DNA of 7,328 bases from an uncultured Porphyromonas sp. (lineage in GTDB: Bacteria > Bacteroidota > Bacteroidia > Bacteroidales > Porphyromonadaceae), in the NCBI GenBank assembly GCA_945867245.1, contig CAMBHQ010000043.1, forward strand, positions 1 to 7,328, given 5' to 3'. Positions 1 through 6,525 of the stretch are shown piece by piece; position 1 is the stretch's first letter; every line of letters begins with the position of its first letter. The position numbers and the translations under genes were made by a program. The notes below the pieces were generated by a model. The model was not told where the DNA came from and did no database searches. It saw only the letters and a list, made by a program, of their open reading frames with translations.

Positions 1-603
1 ACGACGGAGTAGCTCGTCTAGCTCGGCATACTCTAGCCCACGGGCGCTCTCTAGCTCGGGCGCTAGGCGGTGGCGCTTGTAGTACAGCACACGCATCCCG
101 AAGGCGCGACAACGCTCCGCCACGGCAGCACCTATATTGCCATAGCCCACGACCCCGAGGGTCTTGCCATAGAGGTCGCAGCCGAGCATCCCCAGACGCC
201 CTAGCGACACACGCCCTGCGTGGTCACGTAGTTCCTTGTCGAGCTCACGAGTGCGGCGTGAGCAGCCCAGCAATAGAGCCATTGCCAGCTCGGCAGTCGG
301 AGCCACCACGGCCTTGGGGGTGTTGGTAACGGCTATACCCTGCGCACGGCAGTAGTCGAGGTCGATATTGTTGTAGCCCACGGCATAGTTAGACACGAGG
401 CGCAGGCGCGTAGCCTTAGCCAACAATTCGGCACGCACAGGGATGTCGAATACAGCACAGAGGACGTCAGCATCGACGATGAGTTCGCCTAGTTCCTCCT
501 GTGTGAAGTCTCGCCCCTTGGGGGGACGGATGAGCGTATGCTCGGCAGAGAGACGCTCGAAGCCTTCGTCTACGGTGTCGAAGGCAATCAGAATGGTAGC
601 CAT
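1..603 (-). CDS. D-isomer-specific 2-hydroxyacid dehydrogenase, glyoxylate/hydroxypyruvate reductase-like (C-terminus off window)
   Basis: The first 201 codons are present from an ATG at 603; the left edge removes the rest (family length is about 310-330). Seen: the family's motif NYAVGYNNID at residues 72-81, then TNTPKAVVAPTAELAMALLL at 93-112, and the dinucleotide-binding loop GVVGYGNIG at 150-158. After the second Rossmann strand, where NAD-specific members have Asp, this protein has YYKRHR (174-179). The basic residues there suggest, by inference, NADP(H) use, as in glyoxylate/hydroxypyruvate reductases. The family reversibly reduces 2-keto acids to D-2-hydroxyacids in the cytoplasm. The catalytic Arg, Glu and His lie in the missing part, so activity and substrate cannot be judged. 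A phosphoglycerate dehydrogenase (SerA) role is the main alternative, but the VGYNNID segment resembles GyaR/GhrB more. It lies 98 bases downstream of the ABC permease, with a hairpin between. No Shine-Dalgarno sequence is visible. Confidence 0.85.
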   Translation of the reverse strand, partial: MATILIAFDTVDEGFERLSAEHTLIRPPKGRDFTQEELGELIVDADVLCAVFDIPVRAELLAKATRLRLVSNYAVGYNNIDLDYCRAQGIAVTNTPKAVVAPTAELAMALLLGCSRRTRELDKELRDHAGRVSLGRLGMLGCDLYGKTLGVVGYGNIGAAVAERCRAFGMRVLYYKRHRLAPELESARGLEYAELDELLRR

Positions 604-653
604 GATTTAGTAGTATGTTAAGTGATTTGTTAATGGAGTCAGATATATGCACT

Positions 654-690
654 GCGGTGCCTGAGGGAACTCTCTCCGCCCAAGCACCGC
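654..690. other. Stem-loop between ABC permease and dehydrogenase genes
   Basis: The arms GCGGTGC (654-660) and GCACCGC (684-690) are perfect inverted repeats around a partly pairing interior (GAGGG/CTCTC). Neither strand has a U-tract after it, so it is a poor intrinsic terminator. It could be an attenuator, a processing or 3'-end stabilising hairpin, or a break between the ABC operon and the dehydrogenase gene. Confidence 0.45.
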
Positions 691-701
691 AAGCTAATAG
701 A

Positions 702-1997
702 TTATCCCTTTAGCATCCAACGCCCAATCTCTAGAAGCGAAGGCTTTTTGCCATAGAGGAGTATGCCCACACGATATATGCGGGCCGAGAGGTAGACCAT
801 CAGCACAAAGCTAGCGTAGAGGACGGCAACGCTCAATAGTAGCTCCCACAGGGCCACACCATAGGGGATGCGCACCATCATCACGACAGGCGAGGTAAAG
901 GGCACATAGCTGGCTATCGTGGCGAGCGTACTCTCGGGCGACTTCATGCAGGCAAAGCCCACGTAGAAGGCCACCATCATCAGTACAGTAATCGGCCACA
1001 TCACGGTCTGCGCATCTTCGTCGCTACTAACCGAGGAGCCGAGGCCTGCATATATAGAGGCATAGAGGAAGAAGCCCCCGATGAAGTAAAGCACAAAGAA
1101 GATACCAATCTCTAGGAAGTTAATGTTGTCTAGGAAGCCTGTGAACTCATTGAGGTCAGCAGTCGTCAGAGCATCGGTAGCTCCGGAGGCCGTATTAGCT
1201 GCCGCCCAATCCCCGAGGAAGAATAGCCCCACCTGAGAGAAGATGACCAAGAGAAGCACCCAGATGATAATCTGCGTGAGCCCCACGAGGCCTACCCCGA
1301 TGATCTTACCCATCATAAGGTCGAAGGGGCGTACCGAGCTTACCATCACCTCCATAATGCGGCTCTTTTTCTCCTCCATGACGCTCTGTAGGACTACCCC
1401 GCCATAGATAGAGACGAACATATAGACGGCAAAGGCTAGCACCATCCCGAAGACCTCAGCGAAAGTGCTTGAGACCTCTTGGCTCGCCCCCTCTTCGTCC
1501 AGCTTGTAGGTAGCAGCGCTCACTTTATTCTGGCTCTCGGCAATGATCTCCTCGATGCCCTGACCTCCGCTAGCCAGTAGCTTCTGCTTGGTCGTATAGT
1601 CGCTCAGCTGCCTATTGATATAGTCCTCTATGCCAGAGGGTAGCGTGCGGAAAGAGTAGAGCGACAGTGCCTTGGGGTCCTCCCTCAGGTCCTGGCGTAT
1701 CTCTAGTACGCCCGACACCTCGGCCTCCTCGCCCGCCTGACTATAATGCTCTAGCGGCTGGTCTGCGATGACGAAGGTATAGAGGTCGTTGGACTTGAGG
1801 ACCTCGCCATATAGCCCCGTGTGGTCTATCACGGCCACCACCTGCTCGTCCTCGCCCCCGAAAGCCACGAGCAGCCCAGGCAGAGCGCTCAGAAGAATGA
1901 AAAACAAGGGGGCAAAGAACGTCATCAGGATGAAGCTCTTTTTCATCACGCGCGTCGTGTACTCGCGCTCTATTACGATGCCTATCTTACTCGCCAT
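702..1997 (-). CDS. ABC-2 type exporter permease, NatB/YhaP-like
   Basis: This is a 431-residue inner-membrane permease, normal length for the NatB-like branch of ABC-2 transporters. The N-terminus has the typical basic amphipathic stretch (IEREYTTRVMKKS, residues 9-21) followed by a first membrane segment at about 24-46. A large hydrophilic domain (47-180), expected outside the cytoplasm, separates it from a C-terminal bundle of membrane segments near 183-205, 231-258, 296-322, 333-351 and 384-406, with a weaker one near 357-375. The cytoplasmic loop MEEKKSRIMEVMVSSVRP (207-224) is the family's conserved ATPase-coupling region. Its ATG lies 11 bases inside the end of the ATPase gene, so the two are very likely translationally coupled and form one exporter. 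NatAB exports Na+ in Bacillus; other relatives export lipids, peptides or unknown compounds, so the substrate here is not known. It ends in TAA at 702. Confidence 0.92.
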   Translation of the reverse strand: MASKIGIVIEREYTTRVMKKSFILMTFFAPLFFILLSALPGLLVAFGGEDEQVVAVIDHTGLYGEVLKSNDLYTFVIADQPLEHYSQAGEEAEVSGVLEIRQDLREDPKALSLYSFRTLPSGIEDYINRQLSDYTTKQKLLASGGQGIEEIIAESQNKVSAATYKLDEEGASQEVSSTFAEVFGMVLAFAVYMFVSIYGGVVLQSVMEEKKSRIMEVMVSSVRPFDLMMGKIIGVGLVGLTQIIIWVLLLVIFSQVGLFFLGDWAAANTASGATDALTTADLNEFTGFLDNINFLEIGIFFVLYFIGGFFLYASIYAGLGSSVSSDEDAQTVMWPITVLMMVAFYVGFACMKSPESTLATIASYVPFTSPVVMMVRIPYGVALWELLLSVAVLYASFVLMVYLSARIYRVGILLYGKKPSLLEIGRWMLKG

Positions 1998-2892
1998 AGT
2001 GCTGTACTGTCTTTAGGAATATCTCGTGCATCGTCGGTAGCTCACGCTCGAGACGTATGAGTTCGTATTCACGTGGTATGCGCTCTAGCAGGCCCTGTGC
2101 GCCACCCTCGGCCGAGAGCCTTAGCTGGGTATAGCGCCCATCGTAGCTATGCTCTAGGGGCTGTAGTAGCTCTAGATGCTCGCTAGCCAGCTCTCCTGCT
2201 AGCACTAGGGCGTAGCGTGGCTGACTATGCTGCTCTCGTACGGCCTCTACACTGCCACTCAGCACCACTCGGGACTTGTCGATGAGGGCTATATCGTCGC
2301 AAATCTCCTCGACGCTCTGCATGTTGTGCGTAGAGAAGATGAGCGTAGCCCCCTGCTCCCTAAGGGTTAGGATCTCGCGCTTGAGGAGCTCGGCATTCAC
2401 GGGGTCGAATCCGCTGAAAGGCTCGTCGAAGATAAGTAGCTCGGGCTCGTGCAGGACGGTGCAGACGAACTGCACTTTCTGTTGCATACCTTTGGATAGC
2501 TCCTCGACCTTCTTGTCCCACCAAGGCATAATATCGAACTTATCGAACCACAGCTTTAGTCTACGCTTGGCCTCGTCCTTGCTCAGCCCCTTGAGCCGAG
2601 CTAGGTAGACGGCCTGCTCGCCCACCTCCATCTTGCGGTATAGCCCTCGCTCCTCGGGCAGGTAACCGATACGCTCGATGTCGCCCGCAGAGAGCTCGCG
2701 TCCGTCGAAGAGGATGCGCCCACTATCGGGGCGAGTGATGTAGTTAATCATGCGTATCAGCGTGGTCTTGCCTGCGCCATTAGGGCCAAGCAAGCCGAAG
2801 ACACGCCCGCGCTCGATATTGAGGCTCACCTCACTGAGTGCCGTATGCGCAGCATAGTGCTTACTGACGTTCTGAATTTCTATCAATGACAT
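1987..2892 (-). CDS. ABC transporter ATP-binding protein, NatA/YhaQ-like
   Basis: This 301-residue protein is the ATPase partner of the overlapping permease gene. Motifs in order: Walker A GPNGAGKT (36-43); the Q-loop region IGYLPEERGLY (75-85), where Glu replaces the usual Gln, as I recall for this subfamily; signature LSKGM (132-136); Walker B LLIFDEP (152-158) followed by the D-loop SGFDP (160-164); and switch His189 in FSTHN. Residues from about 220 to the end form the extra C-terminal domain (DUF4162-like) typical of NatA-type ATPases. It acts at the cytoplasmic face of the membrane and powers export. The gene starts its own unit: an SPFH gene terminator lies just upstream (2941-2977), and the leader holds a short perfect hairpin. 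No good -7 promoter box was found in the leader, so the promoter is unresolved. No Shine-Dalgarno sequence precedes the ATG at 2892. Confidence 0.95.
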   Translation of the reverse strand: MSLIEIQNVSKHYAAHTALSEVSLNIERGRVFGLLGPNGAGKTTLIRMINYITRPDSGRILFDGRELSAGDIERIGYLPEERGLYRKMEVGEQAVYLARLKGLSKDEAKRRLKLWFDKFDIMPWWDKKVEELSKGMQQKVQFVCTVLHEPELLIFDEPFSGFDPVNAELLKREILTLREQGATLIFSTHNMQSVEEICDDIALIDKSRVVLSGSVEAVREQHSQPRYALVLAGELASEHLELLQPLEHSYDGRYTQLRLSAEGGAQGLLERIPREYELIRLERELPTMHEIFLKTVQHYGE

Positions 2893-2908
2893 AAGTAATT
2901 AGTGTGTC

Positions 2909-2922
2909 CTCGCCTGGGCGAG
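2909..2922 (-). promoter_or_regulatory. Short perfect hairpin in the leader of the ABC ATPase gene
   Basis: CTCGC-CTGG-GCGAG forms a 5-bp GC-rich hairpin with a four-base loop, 17 bases before the ATPase start codon. It lies in the presumed 5' untranslated leader, so it could affect translation or mRNA stability. A chance hairpin cannot be excluded. Confidence 0.3.
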
Positions 2923-2940
2923 AGCTAGAGTAAATAACAA

Positions 2941-2977
2941 CCCTCCGAGTACCCTGTCGAACGGAGGACTCGGAGGG
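2941..2977 (-). terminator. Rho-independent terminator after the NfeD-SPFH pair
   Basis: The arms CCCTCCGAGT (2941-2950) and ACTCGGAGGG (2968-2977) make a perfect 10-bp GC-rich stem with a 17-base loop. Read on the minus strand it lies 21 bases past the SPFH gene stop and is followed by TTGTTATTTA, a fair U-rich tail. It separates the NfeD-SPFH unit from the ABC exporter unit. Confidence 0.75.
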
Positions 2978-2998
2978 CGTAGAATATTTGTGTGGAGA

Positions 2999-3982
2999 CT
3001 AGCTCTTGCCGAGTAGCTCCTTGATGCCCCCGAGCGAGCTAAGTACGCCACTAGCCTCGTAAGGTAGGTAGATGGTCTTGTTGTCCTTGCCGCTAGTCAT
3101 CTCCTTGAGTGTCTCTAGGTAGCGTACAGCGATGAGGTACTTCGTGGGGTCTGCACCCGACGAGCCTACAGCATCGGCAATCATCTTGATGGCTTCGGCC
3201 TCGGCCTGGGCGGTGAGGAGCTTGGCCTCGGCCTCAGCCTTGGCGCCTAGCACCTGAGCTTGTCGGTCCCCCTCGGCGTGGTTGATGCTCTCCTGCATAC
3301 GACCCTCAGAGGCACGAATAAGGGCTTCCTTTTCCCCCTCGGCATTGAGGATTTGTGCACGCTTATCACGCTCTGCACGCATCTGCTTCTCCATAGCGTC
3401 TCGGATATCGCGTGGCGGATTGATATCCTGTAGCTCTACACGGTTCACCTTCACCCCCCATTTGTTGGTAGCATCGTCTAGGATGCCACGTAGCTTGCTG
3501 TTGATGGTATCACGGCTGGTGAGTGTCTCGTCGAGGTCCATCTCTCCGATTACGTTACGCAGACTCGTCTGCGTGAGCTTCTCGATAGCCTCGGGTAGGT
3601 TCTGTATCTCGTACATAGCACGGATAGGGTCCACGATCTGGAAGTAGAGGATGGCGCTAATCTCCGTTACTACGTTGTCCTTGGTGATTACGCTCTGACT
3701 GGGGAAGTCATACACGGTCTCACGCAGGTCGATGGTCGTCGTCTCTGCGAAGCGCACCAGTACATTGCCGTTGCCGGCAGGGATGGTGTAGCGCCAGCGT
3801 ATAGAGCGAGGCTGGTCGATGAAGGGGATAATGATGTTCACGCCCGAGTTGAGAGTCGTGTGGTACTTACCTAGACGCTCGACGATCATCGTCTGCGACT
3901 GCTGCACGATACGTAGCCCCTTGCTAATGATAAAGATCACCAGTAGGGCGATAGCGATAAATACGATAGTAGCTGCACTCAT
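2999..3982 (-). CDS. SPFH/Band 7 (stomatin/paraslipin-like) membrane protein
   Basis: This 327-residue protein has one N-terminal membrane segment (about 5-20) followed by the SPFH/Band 7 domain (about 24-190). Typical stretches are VQQSQTMIVERLGKYHTTL (26-44), IPFIDQPRSIRWRY (52-65), and PPRDIRDAMEKQMRAERDKR (189-208) at the domain end. Residues 195-270 are rich in Ala, Glu, Lys, Arg and Gln, including AEAEAKLLTAQAEAEA, as in the coiled-coil oligomerisation region of stomatins and QmcA. Such proteins form large ring or cage oligomers in the membrane and organise lipid microdomains or hold membrane proteases. Its gene follows the NfeD gene by 25 bases, and NfeD-stomatin pairs are a well-known conserved arrangement. 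It is not HflK or HflC, which occur as a tandem pair with different sequences. A terminator follows. Confidence 0.94.
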   Translation of the reverse strand: MSAATIVFIAIALLVIFIISKGLRIVQQSQTMIVERLGKYHTTLNSGVNIIIPFIDQPRSIRWRYTIPAGNGNVLVRFAETTTIDLRETVYDFPSQSVITKDNVVTEISAILYFQIVDPIRAMYEIQNLPEAIEKLTQTSLRNVIGEMDLDETLTSRDTINSKLRGILDDATNKWGVKVNRVELQDINPPRDIRDAMEKQMRAERDKRAQILNAEGEKEALIRASEGRMQESINHAEGDRQAQVLGAKAEAEAKLLTAQAEAEAIKMIADAVGSSGADPTKYLIAVRYLETLKEMTSGKDNKTIYLPYEASGVLSSLGGIKELLGKS

Positions 3983-4007
3983 AATTATATAGTTTATCAG
4001 TTATTGA

Positions 4008-4457
4008 TTAGACTTCGCTTACCTCCTTGGCCTGTAGGATGATTCCCTCGTAGCCCACTATGCGAATGAGTGCTCCCTTGCTGGCAGCAGAGCCATCGCG
4101 CATAGAGACACGCCATACATCGCCATCGATAGGTACCTCTACATAGCCCCCCTCGGGGATATCGGCACTCAGGCGAATAGTCCGCCCGACGAGAGCATCT
4201 ACGCCTGAGACATAGCCCTGCCCCTTGGGCTTATTGAACATCGGGCGCAGTAGCCATAGCGAGAGGAGGCATCCGAGACTGAATACAGGCAGCTGCCAGG
4301 CTAGACCTAAGTCAAAGGCTGCAGGCACTACTGCGAGCAGCGCCCCTATGCCCAGACAGGCTACCAGAAAGCCCGGTGTGAATATCTCTGCGATAAACAG
4401 AGCGATTGCCAGTAGCAACCAAAAGAGCCACGGCTCTAGTCCGAAAGGCATTTCCAT
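4008..4457 (-). CDS. NfeD-family membrane protein (partner of SPFH protein)
   Basis: This 149-residue protein belongs to the short NfeD type. It has hydrophobic segments at about 9-25, 28-46 and 52-71, including FIAEIFTPGFLVACLGIGAL (21-40), where the E.F.PGF pattern is characteristic of NfeD. A C-terminal OB-fold-like domain follows (about 82-146) with GVDALVGRTIRL and the glycine-rich G.V.G..W turn region (DGDVWRVSMRDGS, 111-123). There is no N-terminal ClpP-like protease domain, so this is the short form, which needs no catalytic Ser-Lys. The OB domain of NfeD proteins is thought to bind the partner stomatin. The next gene downstream, 25 bases away, encodes such an SPFH protein, so the two are probably one transcript. 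A second in-frame ATG (4451) two codons in is possible; the first is taken because it gives the fuller N-terminus. Confidence 0.9.
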   Translation of the reverse strand: MEMPFGLEPWLFWLLLAIALFIAEIFTPGFLVACLGIGALLAVVPAAFDLGLAWQLPVFSLGCLLSLWLLRPMFNKPKGQGYVSGVDALVGRTIRLSADIPEGGYVEVPIDGDVWRVSMRDGSAASKGALIRIVGYEGIILQAKEVSEV

Positions 4458-4509
4458 AATGAATCAGTTTGTTTAGTGTCTTGGTATGCTTGTTAACTAA
4501 GAGGTCGGT

Positions 4510-4558
4510 GTAGAGTGGGCAGCGGGCCAGACGCGAGCCTGCCAGCTGCCCTGTCTAC
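4510..4558 (+). terminator. Plus-oriented hairpin with U-tract between kbl and nfeD
   Basis: Arms GTAGA..GGGCAGC (4510-4523) and GCTGCCC..TCTAC (4545-4558) pair over 5 and 7 bases around a two-base mismatch, with further pairing inside (GCCAG/CCTGGC-like, one bulge). On the plus strand TATTGTTTTTC follows directly, which is a terminator U-tract; on the minus strand no U-run follows. The stem may still stabilise the 3' end of kbl mRNA. Confidence 0.5.
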
Positions 4559-4568
4559 TATTGTTTTT

Positions 4569-4614
4569 CTAGCGAAGGAGCTGTGCACTCCTTGGGGTCT
4601 TGCTAGCTTTTTTT
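4569..4614 (+). terminator. Second plus-oriented hairpin with U-tract at the kbl 3' end
   Basis: Outer arms CTAGC (4569-4573) and GCTAG (4602-4606) enclose an inner stem AAGGAG/CTCCTT (4575-4580 and 4588-4593), with an eight-base bulge on the 3' side. A run of seven T follows on the plus strand (4608-4614). On the minus strand the tail is A-rich, so this is not a normal terminator for kbl, whose stop codon is at 4619-4621. Confidence 0.45.
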
Positions 4615-4618
4615 CTCT

Positions 4619-5809
4619 CTACTTGATAACGCCTAGCTCCTTGCCGACCTTGACGAAGGCAGCGATAGCGTGGTCTAGGTGCTTGCGGTCGTGTGCGGCT
4701 GAGAGCTGTACACGTATGCGGGCCTCGCCCTTGGGGACTACAGGGTAGTAGAAGCCTGTTACGTAGATACCCTCCTCCAGTAGGCGAGCGGCGTAGTCCT
4801 GACTGAGCTTAGCATCGTAGAGCATCACAGCACAGATAGCGCTCTGGGTTGGCTTGATGTCGAAGCCTGCTGCGAGCATATTCGTGCGGAAGTACTCTAC
4901 GTTCTCCATAAGCTTGCGGTGTAGCTCGTTGCTCTCCTCTAGCATGCGGAATACCTCTAGCCCTGCACCTACTACTGCGGGAGGAATAGAGTTGGAGAAG
5001 AGGTAAGGACGGCTACGCTGACGGAGCATGTCGATAATCTCCTTGGGTCCTGTCGTAAAGCCACCGATAGCACCACCGAAGGCCTTGCCGAGTGTCCCCG
5101 TGTGGATATCGATACGGCCGTAGCAGTTGTACTGCTCGGCCACACCACGTCCTGTAGGGCCGACAACGCCAGCAGAGTGGCATTCGTCTACCATCACTAG
5201 GGCATCGTACTTGTCAGCGAGGTCGCAAATCTTATCCATGGGCGCTACATTGCCATCCATAGAGAAGACCCCGTCCGTTACGATGATACGATGGCGAGCG
5301 CCCTGCGCCTCCTGTAGAGCACGCTCTAGGTCCGCCATATCGGCATTGGCATAGCGGTAGCGCTTAGCCTTACACAGACGGATACCGTCGATGATACTAG
5401 CGTGGTTGAGCGCATCGCTGATGATAGCGTCCTCCTCGCCGAAGAGAGGCTCGAAGACACCTCCGTTGGCATCGAAGCAGGCTGCGTAGAGGATAGTATC
5501 CTCGGTGTGGAAGTAGTCTGCGATGGCTTTCTCTAGGGCCTTGTGAATGTCCTGTGTACCGCAGATAAAGCGCACACTACTCATCCCGAAGCCATGGCTA
5601 TCCATAGCTGCCTTAGCCGCCTCGATAAGGCGTGGGTGGTCGCTAAGACCGAGGTAGTTGTTGGCGCAGAAATTCACCACTGGTTGCCCCTCGCCGACCT
5701 TGATATCGGCAGTCTGTGGGGTGATAATGATACGTTCTTTCTTGTAGAGACCTGCCTCCTCGATGCTCTTGAGCTCGGCCTGCAGGTAGCTTTTCATTCC
5801 TTTGAACAT
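4619..5809 (-). CDS. kbl: Glycine C-acetyltransferase (2-amino-3-ketobutyrate CoA ligase)
   Basis: This is a 396-residue PLP enzyme of the alpha-oxoamine synthase family, matching Kbl length (E. coli 398). Seen: FCANNYLGLSDHP (47-59) near the N-terminus; SDALNHASIIDG (131-142) with the His that stacks on PLP; MVDECHSAG (206-214) with the PLP-ring Asp208 and His211; GTLGKAFGGAIGG (238-250) with the Schiff-base Lys242; SRPYLFSNSIPP (266-277); and Arg366 in EARIRVQLSAAH, the expected carboxylate-binding Arg. The TLGKA.GGA.GG segment fits Kbl rather than the related serine palmitoyltransferase or BioF. It converts 2-amino-3-ketobutyrate and CoA to glycine and acetyl-CoA, the second step of threonine breakdown, in the cytoplasm. 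No threonine dehydrogenase gene (tdh) is in the window. The gene stands alone between hairpins. The start MFKGMKSYL resembles other Kbl N-termini, favouring 5809 over the Met at codon 5. Confidence 0.95.
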   Translation of the reverse strand: MFKGMKSYLQAELKSIEEAGLYKKERIIITPQTADIKVGEGQPVVNFCANNYLGLSDHPRLIEAAKAAMDSHGFGMSSVRFICGTQDIHKALEKAIADYFHTEDTILYAACFDANGGVFEPLFGEEDAIISDALNHASIIDGIRLCKAKRYRYANADMADLERALQEAQGARHRIIVTDGVFSMDGNVAPMDKICDLADKYDALVMVDECHSAGVVGPTGRGVAEQYNCYGRIDIHTGTLGKAFGGAIGGFTTGPKEIIDMLRQRSRPYLFSNSIPPAVVGAGLEVFRMLEESNELHRKLMENVEYFRTNMLAAGFDIKPTQSAICAVMLYDAKLSQDYAARLLEEGIYVTGFYYPVVPKGEARIRVQLSAAHDRKHLDHAIAAFVKVGKELGVIK

Positions 5810-5840
5810 AGGGGTAATGAGATATTGAGTTTATGCTTGG

Positions 5841-5853
5841 ATGTTAATAACAT
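5841..5853. promoter_or_regulatory. Perfect palindrome in the kbl leader, possible operator
   Basis: ATGTTA-A-TAACAT is a perfect 6+6 inverted repeat around one base, 31 bases upstream of the kbl ATG and directly after the preceding terminator hairpin. Position and symmetry suit a dimeric repressor site near the start of kbl transcription. Short AT-rich palindromes also occur by chance, and no regulator is known. Confidence 0.3.
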
Positions 5854-5854
5854 G

Positions 5855-5912
5855 GCTGATAGGCAATAGCGGGGGCATAGACCTGCGAGTGTCTATTGCC
5901 CCCGCTATCAGC
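5855..5912 (-). terminator. Large hairpin terminator after the DUF5606-type gene
   Basis: The arms AGCGGGGGCA and TGCCCCCGCT pair perfectly over 10 bases and continue inward with TAGAC/GTCTA past one bulged base. Outside, GCTGAT/ATCAGC pairs after a seven-base bulge (AGGCAAT). On the minus strand it lies about 31 bases past the stop codon and is followed by CATGTTATTAAC, only a weak U-tail; the plus side (TATTTATC) is similarly weak, so it may work both ways. Confidence 0.65.
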
Positions 5913-5943
5913 TATTTATCCGGACGAAGGTCAGCGGTATCTT

Positions 5944-6354
5944 TTACTCGGCACTTGCCTGCTCCTCGTCTACAAAGGTCGTGAAGCCTGCAGCGAGTAG
6001 GATGTTATACCAGGTGAAGAGCTTCTTGACGTCCGAGGCGTACACACGCTCACGATCGAAAGTAGGCACGCACTTGCCGAAGCTCTCGTACAGCTCCACC
6101 GAAGAGGGGTGTGCTACTAGATCGACGGGCTTGCCCTCGAAAGTCTTGTACACAGCTGTCAGCACCTCGCCGAGAGGCATATCGTCCTCGATAGTGTACA
6201 TAGTAATATCTCCGAGAGAAACGACACGGTCTTTGGCGTGTACAGGGAGGCGCTTGTTGTCTACGAGCGACTCTACGATAAGAGTTCCCTTGCCCTGCGA
6301 GAGCAGGCGAAACAGCCCGGGCTTGCCCGAGATAGATAGGATTGTAGCTAGCAT
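5944..6354 (-). CDS. DUF5606-type conserved protein of unknown function
   Basis: This 136-residue soluble protein has no signal peptide or membrane segment. The N-terminus MLATILSISGKPGLFRL (1-17), the stretch SQGKGTLIVESL (19-30) and RVVSLGDITMYT (43-54), with FDRERVYASDVKKLFTWYN (99-117) near the C-terminus, match the conserved Bacteroidota family that Pfam calls DUF5606, with the C-terminal half sometimes split off as a separate DUF. From memory it is widespread in this phylum, but I know of no experimentally shown function. It has its own promoter with near-consensus boxes and a strong hairpin behind it, so it is probably a single-gene unit. The last ten residues (FVDEEQASAE) are acidic and look like a disordered tail. 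The ATG at 6354 gives exactly the conserved family start. Confidence 0.88.
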   Translation of the reverse strand: MLATILSISGKPGLFRLLSQGKGTLIVESLVDNKRLPVHAKDRVVSLGDITMYTIEDDMPLGEVLTAVYKTFEGKPVDLVAHPSSVELYESFGKCVPTFDRERVYASDVKKLFTWYNILLAAGFTTFVDEEQASAE

Positions 6355-6381
6355 TCTATTAATTCGTTATTTATTGTAATA

Positions 6382-6413
6382 CAAAGATAGCATTTTATTT
6401 ACAGCCCGACAAC
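6382..6413 (-). promoter_or_regulatory. Bacteroidota-type promoter of the DUF5606-type gene
   Basis: Read on the minus strand, GTTG (6413-6410) is followed after 20 bases by TATCTTTG (6389-6382). This matches the Bacteroidota consensus of TTG/TTTG at -33 and TAnnTTTG at -7 used with their primary sigma factor. The start codon lies 27 bases beyond the -7 box, leaving a short AT-rich leader without a Shine-Dalgarno sequence. This is the clearest promoter in the window. Confidence 0.8.
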
Positions 6414-6416
6414 AGG

Positions 6417-6436
6417 GCCAGGGCAAGCGCCAGGGC
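6417..6436. repeat. Two direct copies of GCCAGGGC upstream of the promoter
   Basis: GCCAGGGC occurs at 6417-6424 and 6429-6436, a 12-base period, and each copy is itself a short dyad (GCC-AG-GGC). The pair sits just upstream of the -33 box of the DUF5606-type promoter, a usual place for an activator site. It could instead be debris from the accessory segment next to it. Confidence 0.3.
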
Positions 6437-6525
6437 TGACGTATTAAAAGCTGAGCGCGGTAATTTGCTCGGGGGTGCTACGACCAAGCTTCTTCTGCAG
6501 GCAGGGTATGGATAGTCCCTTTTTC

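Noticed and set aside
4619..5809. Serine palmitoyltransferase (sphingolipid synthesis), known in Porphyromonas, as the identity of the PLP enzyme
   Set aside because: The Schiff-base segment TLGKAFGGAIGG and SRPYLFSNSIPP match Kbl rather than the serine palmitoyltransferase pattern.
5543..5869. Plus-strand ORFs opposite kbl and the other genes (for example 108 codons at 5543-5869 and 132 codons at 5981-6379)
   Set aside because: They are antisense to well-supported genes, have no family features, and run across promoters or terminators.
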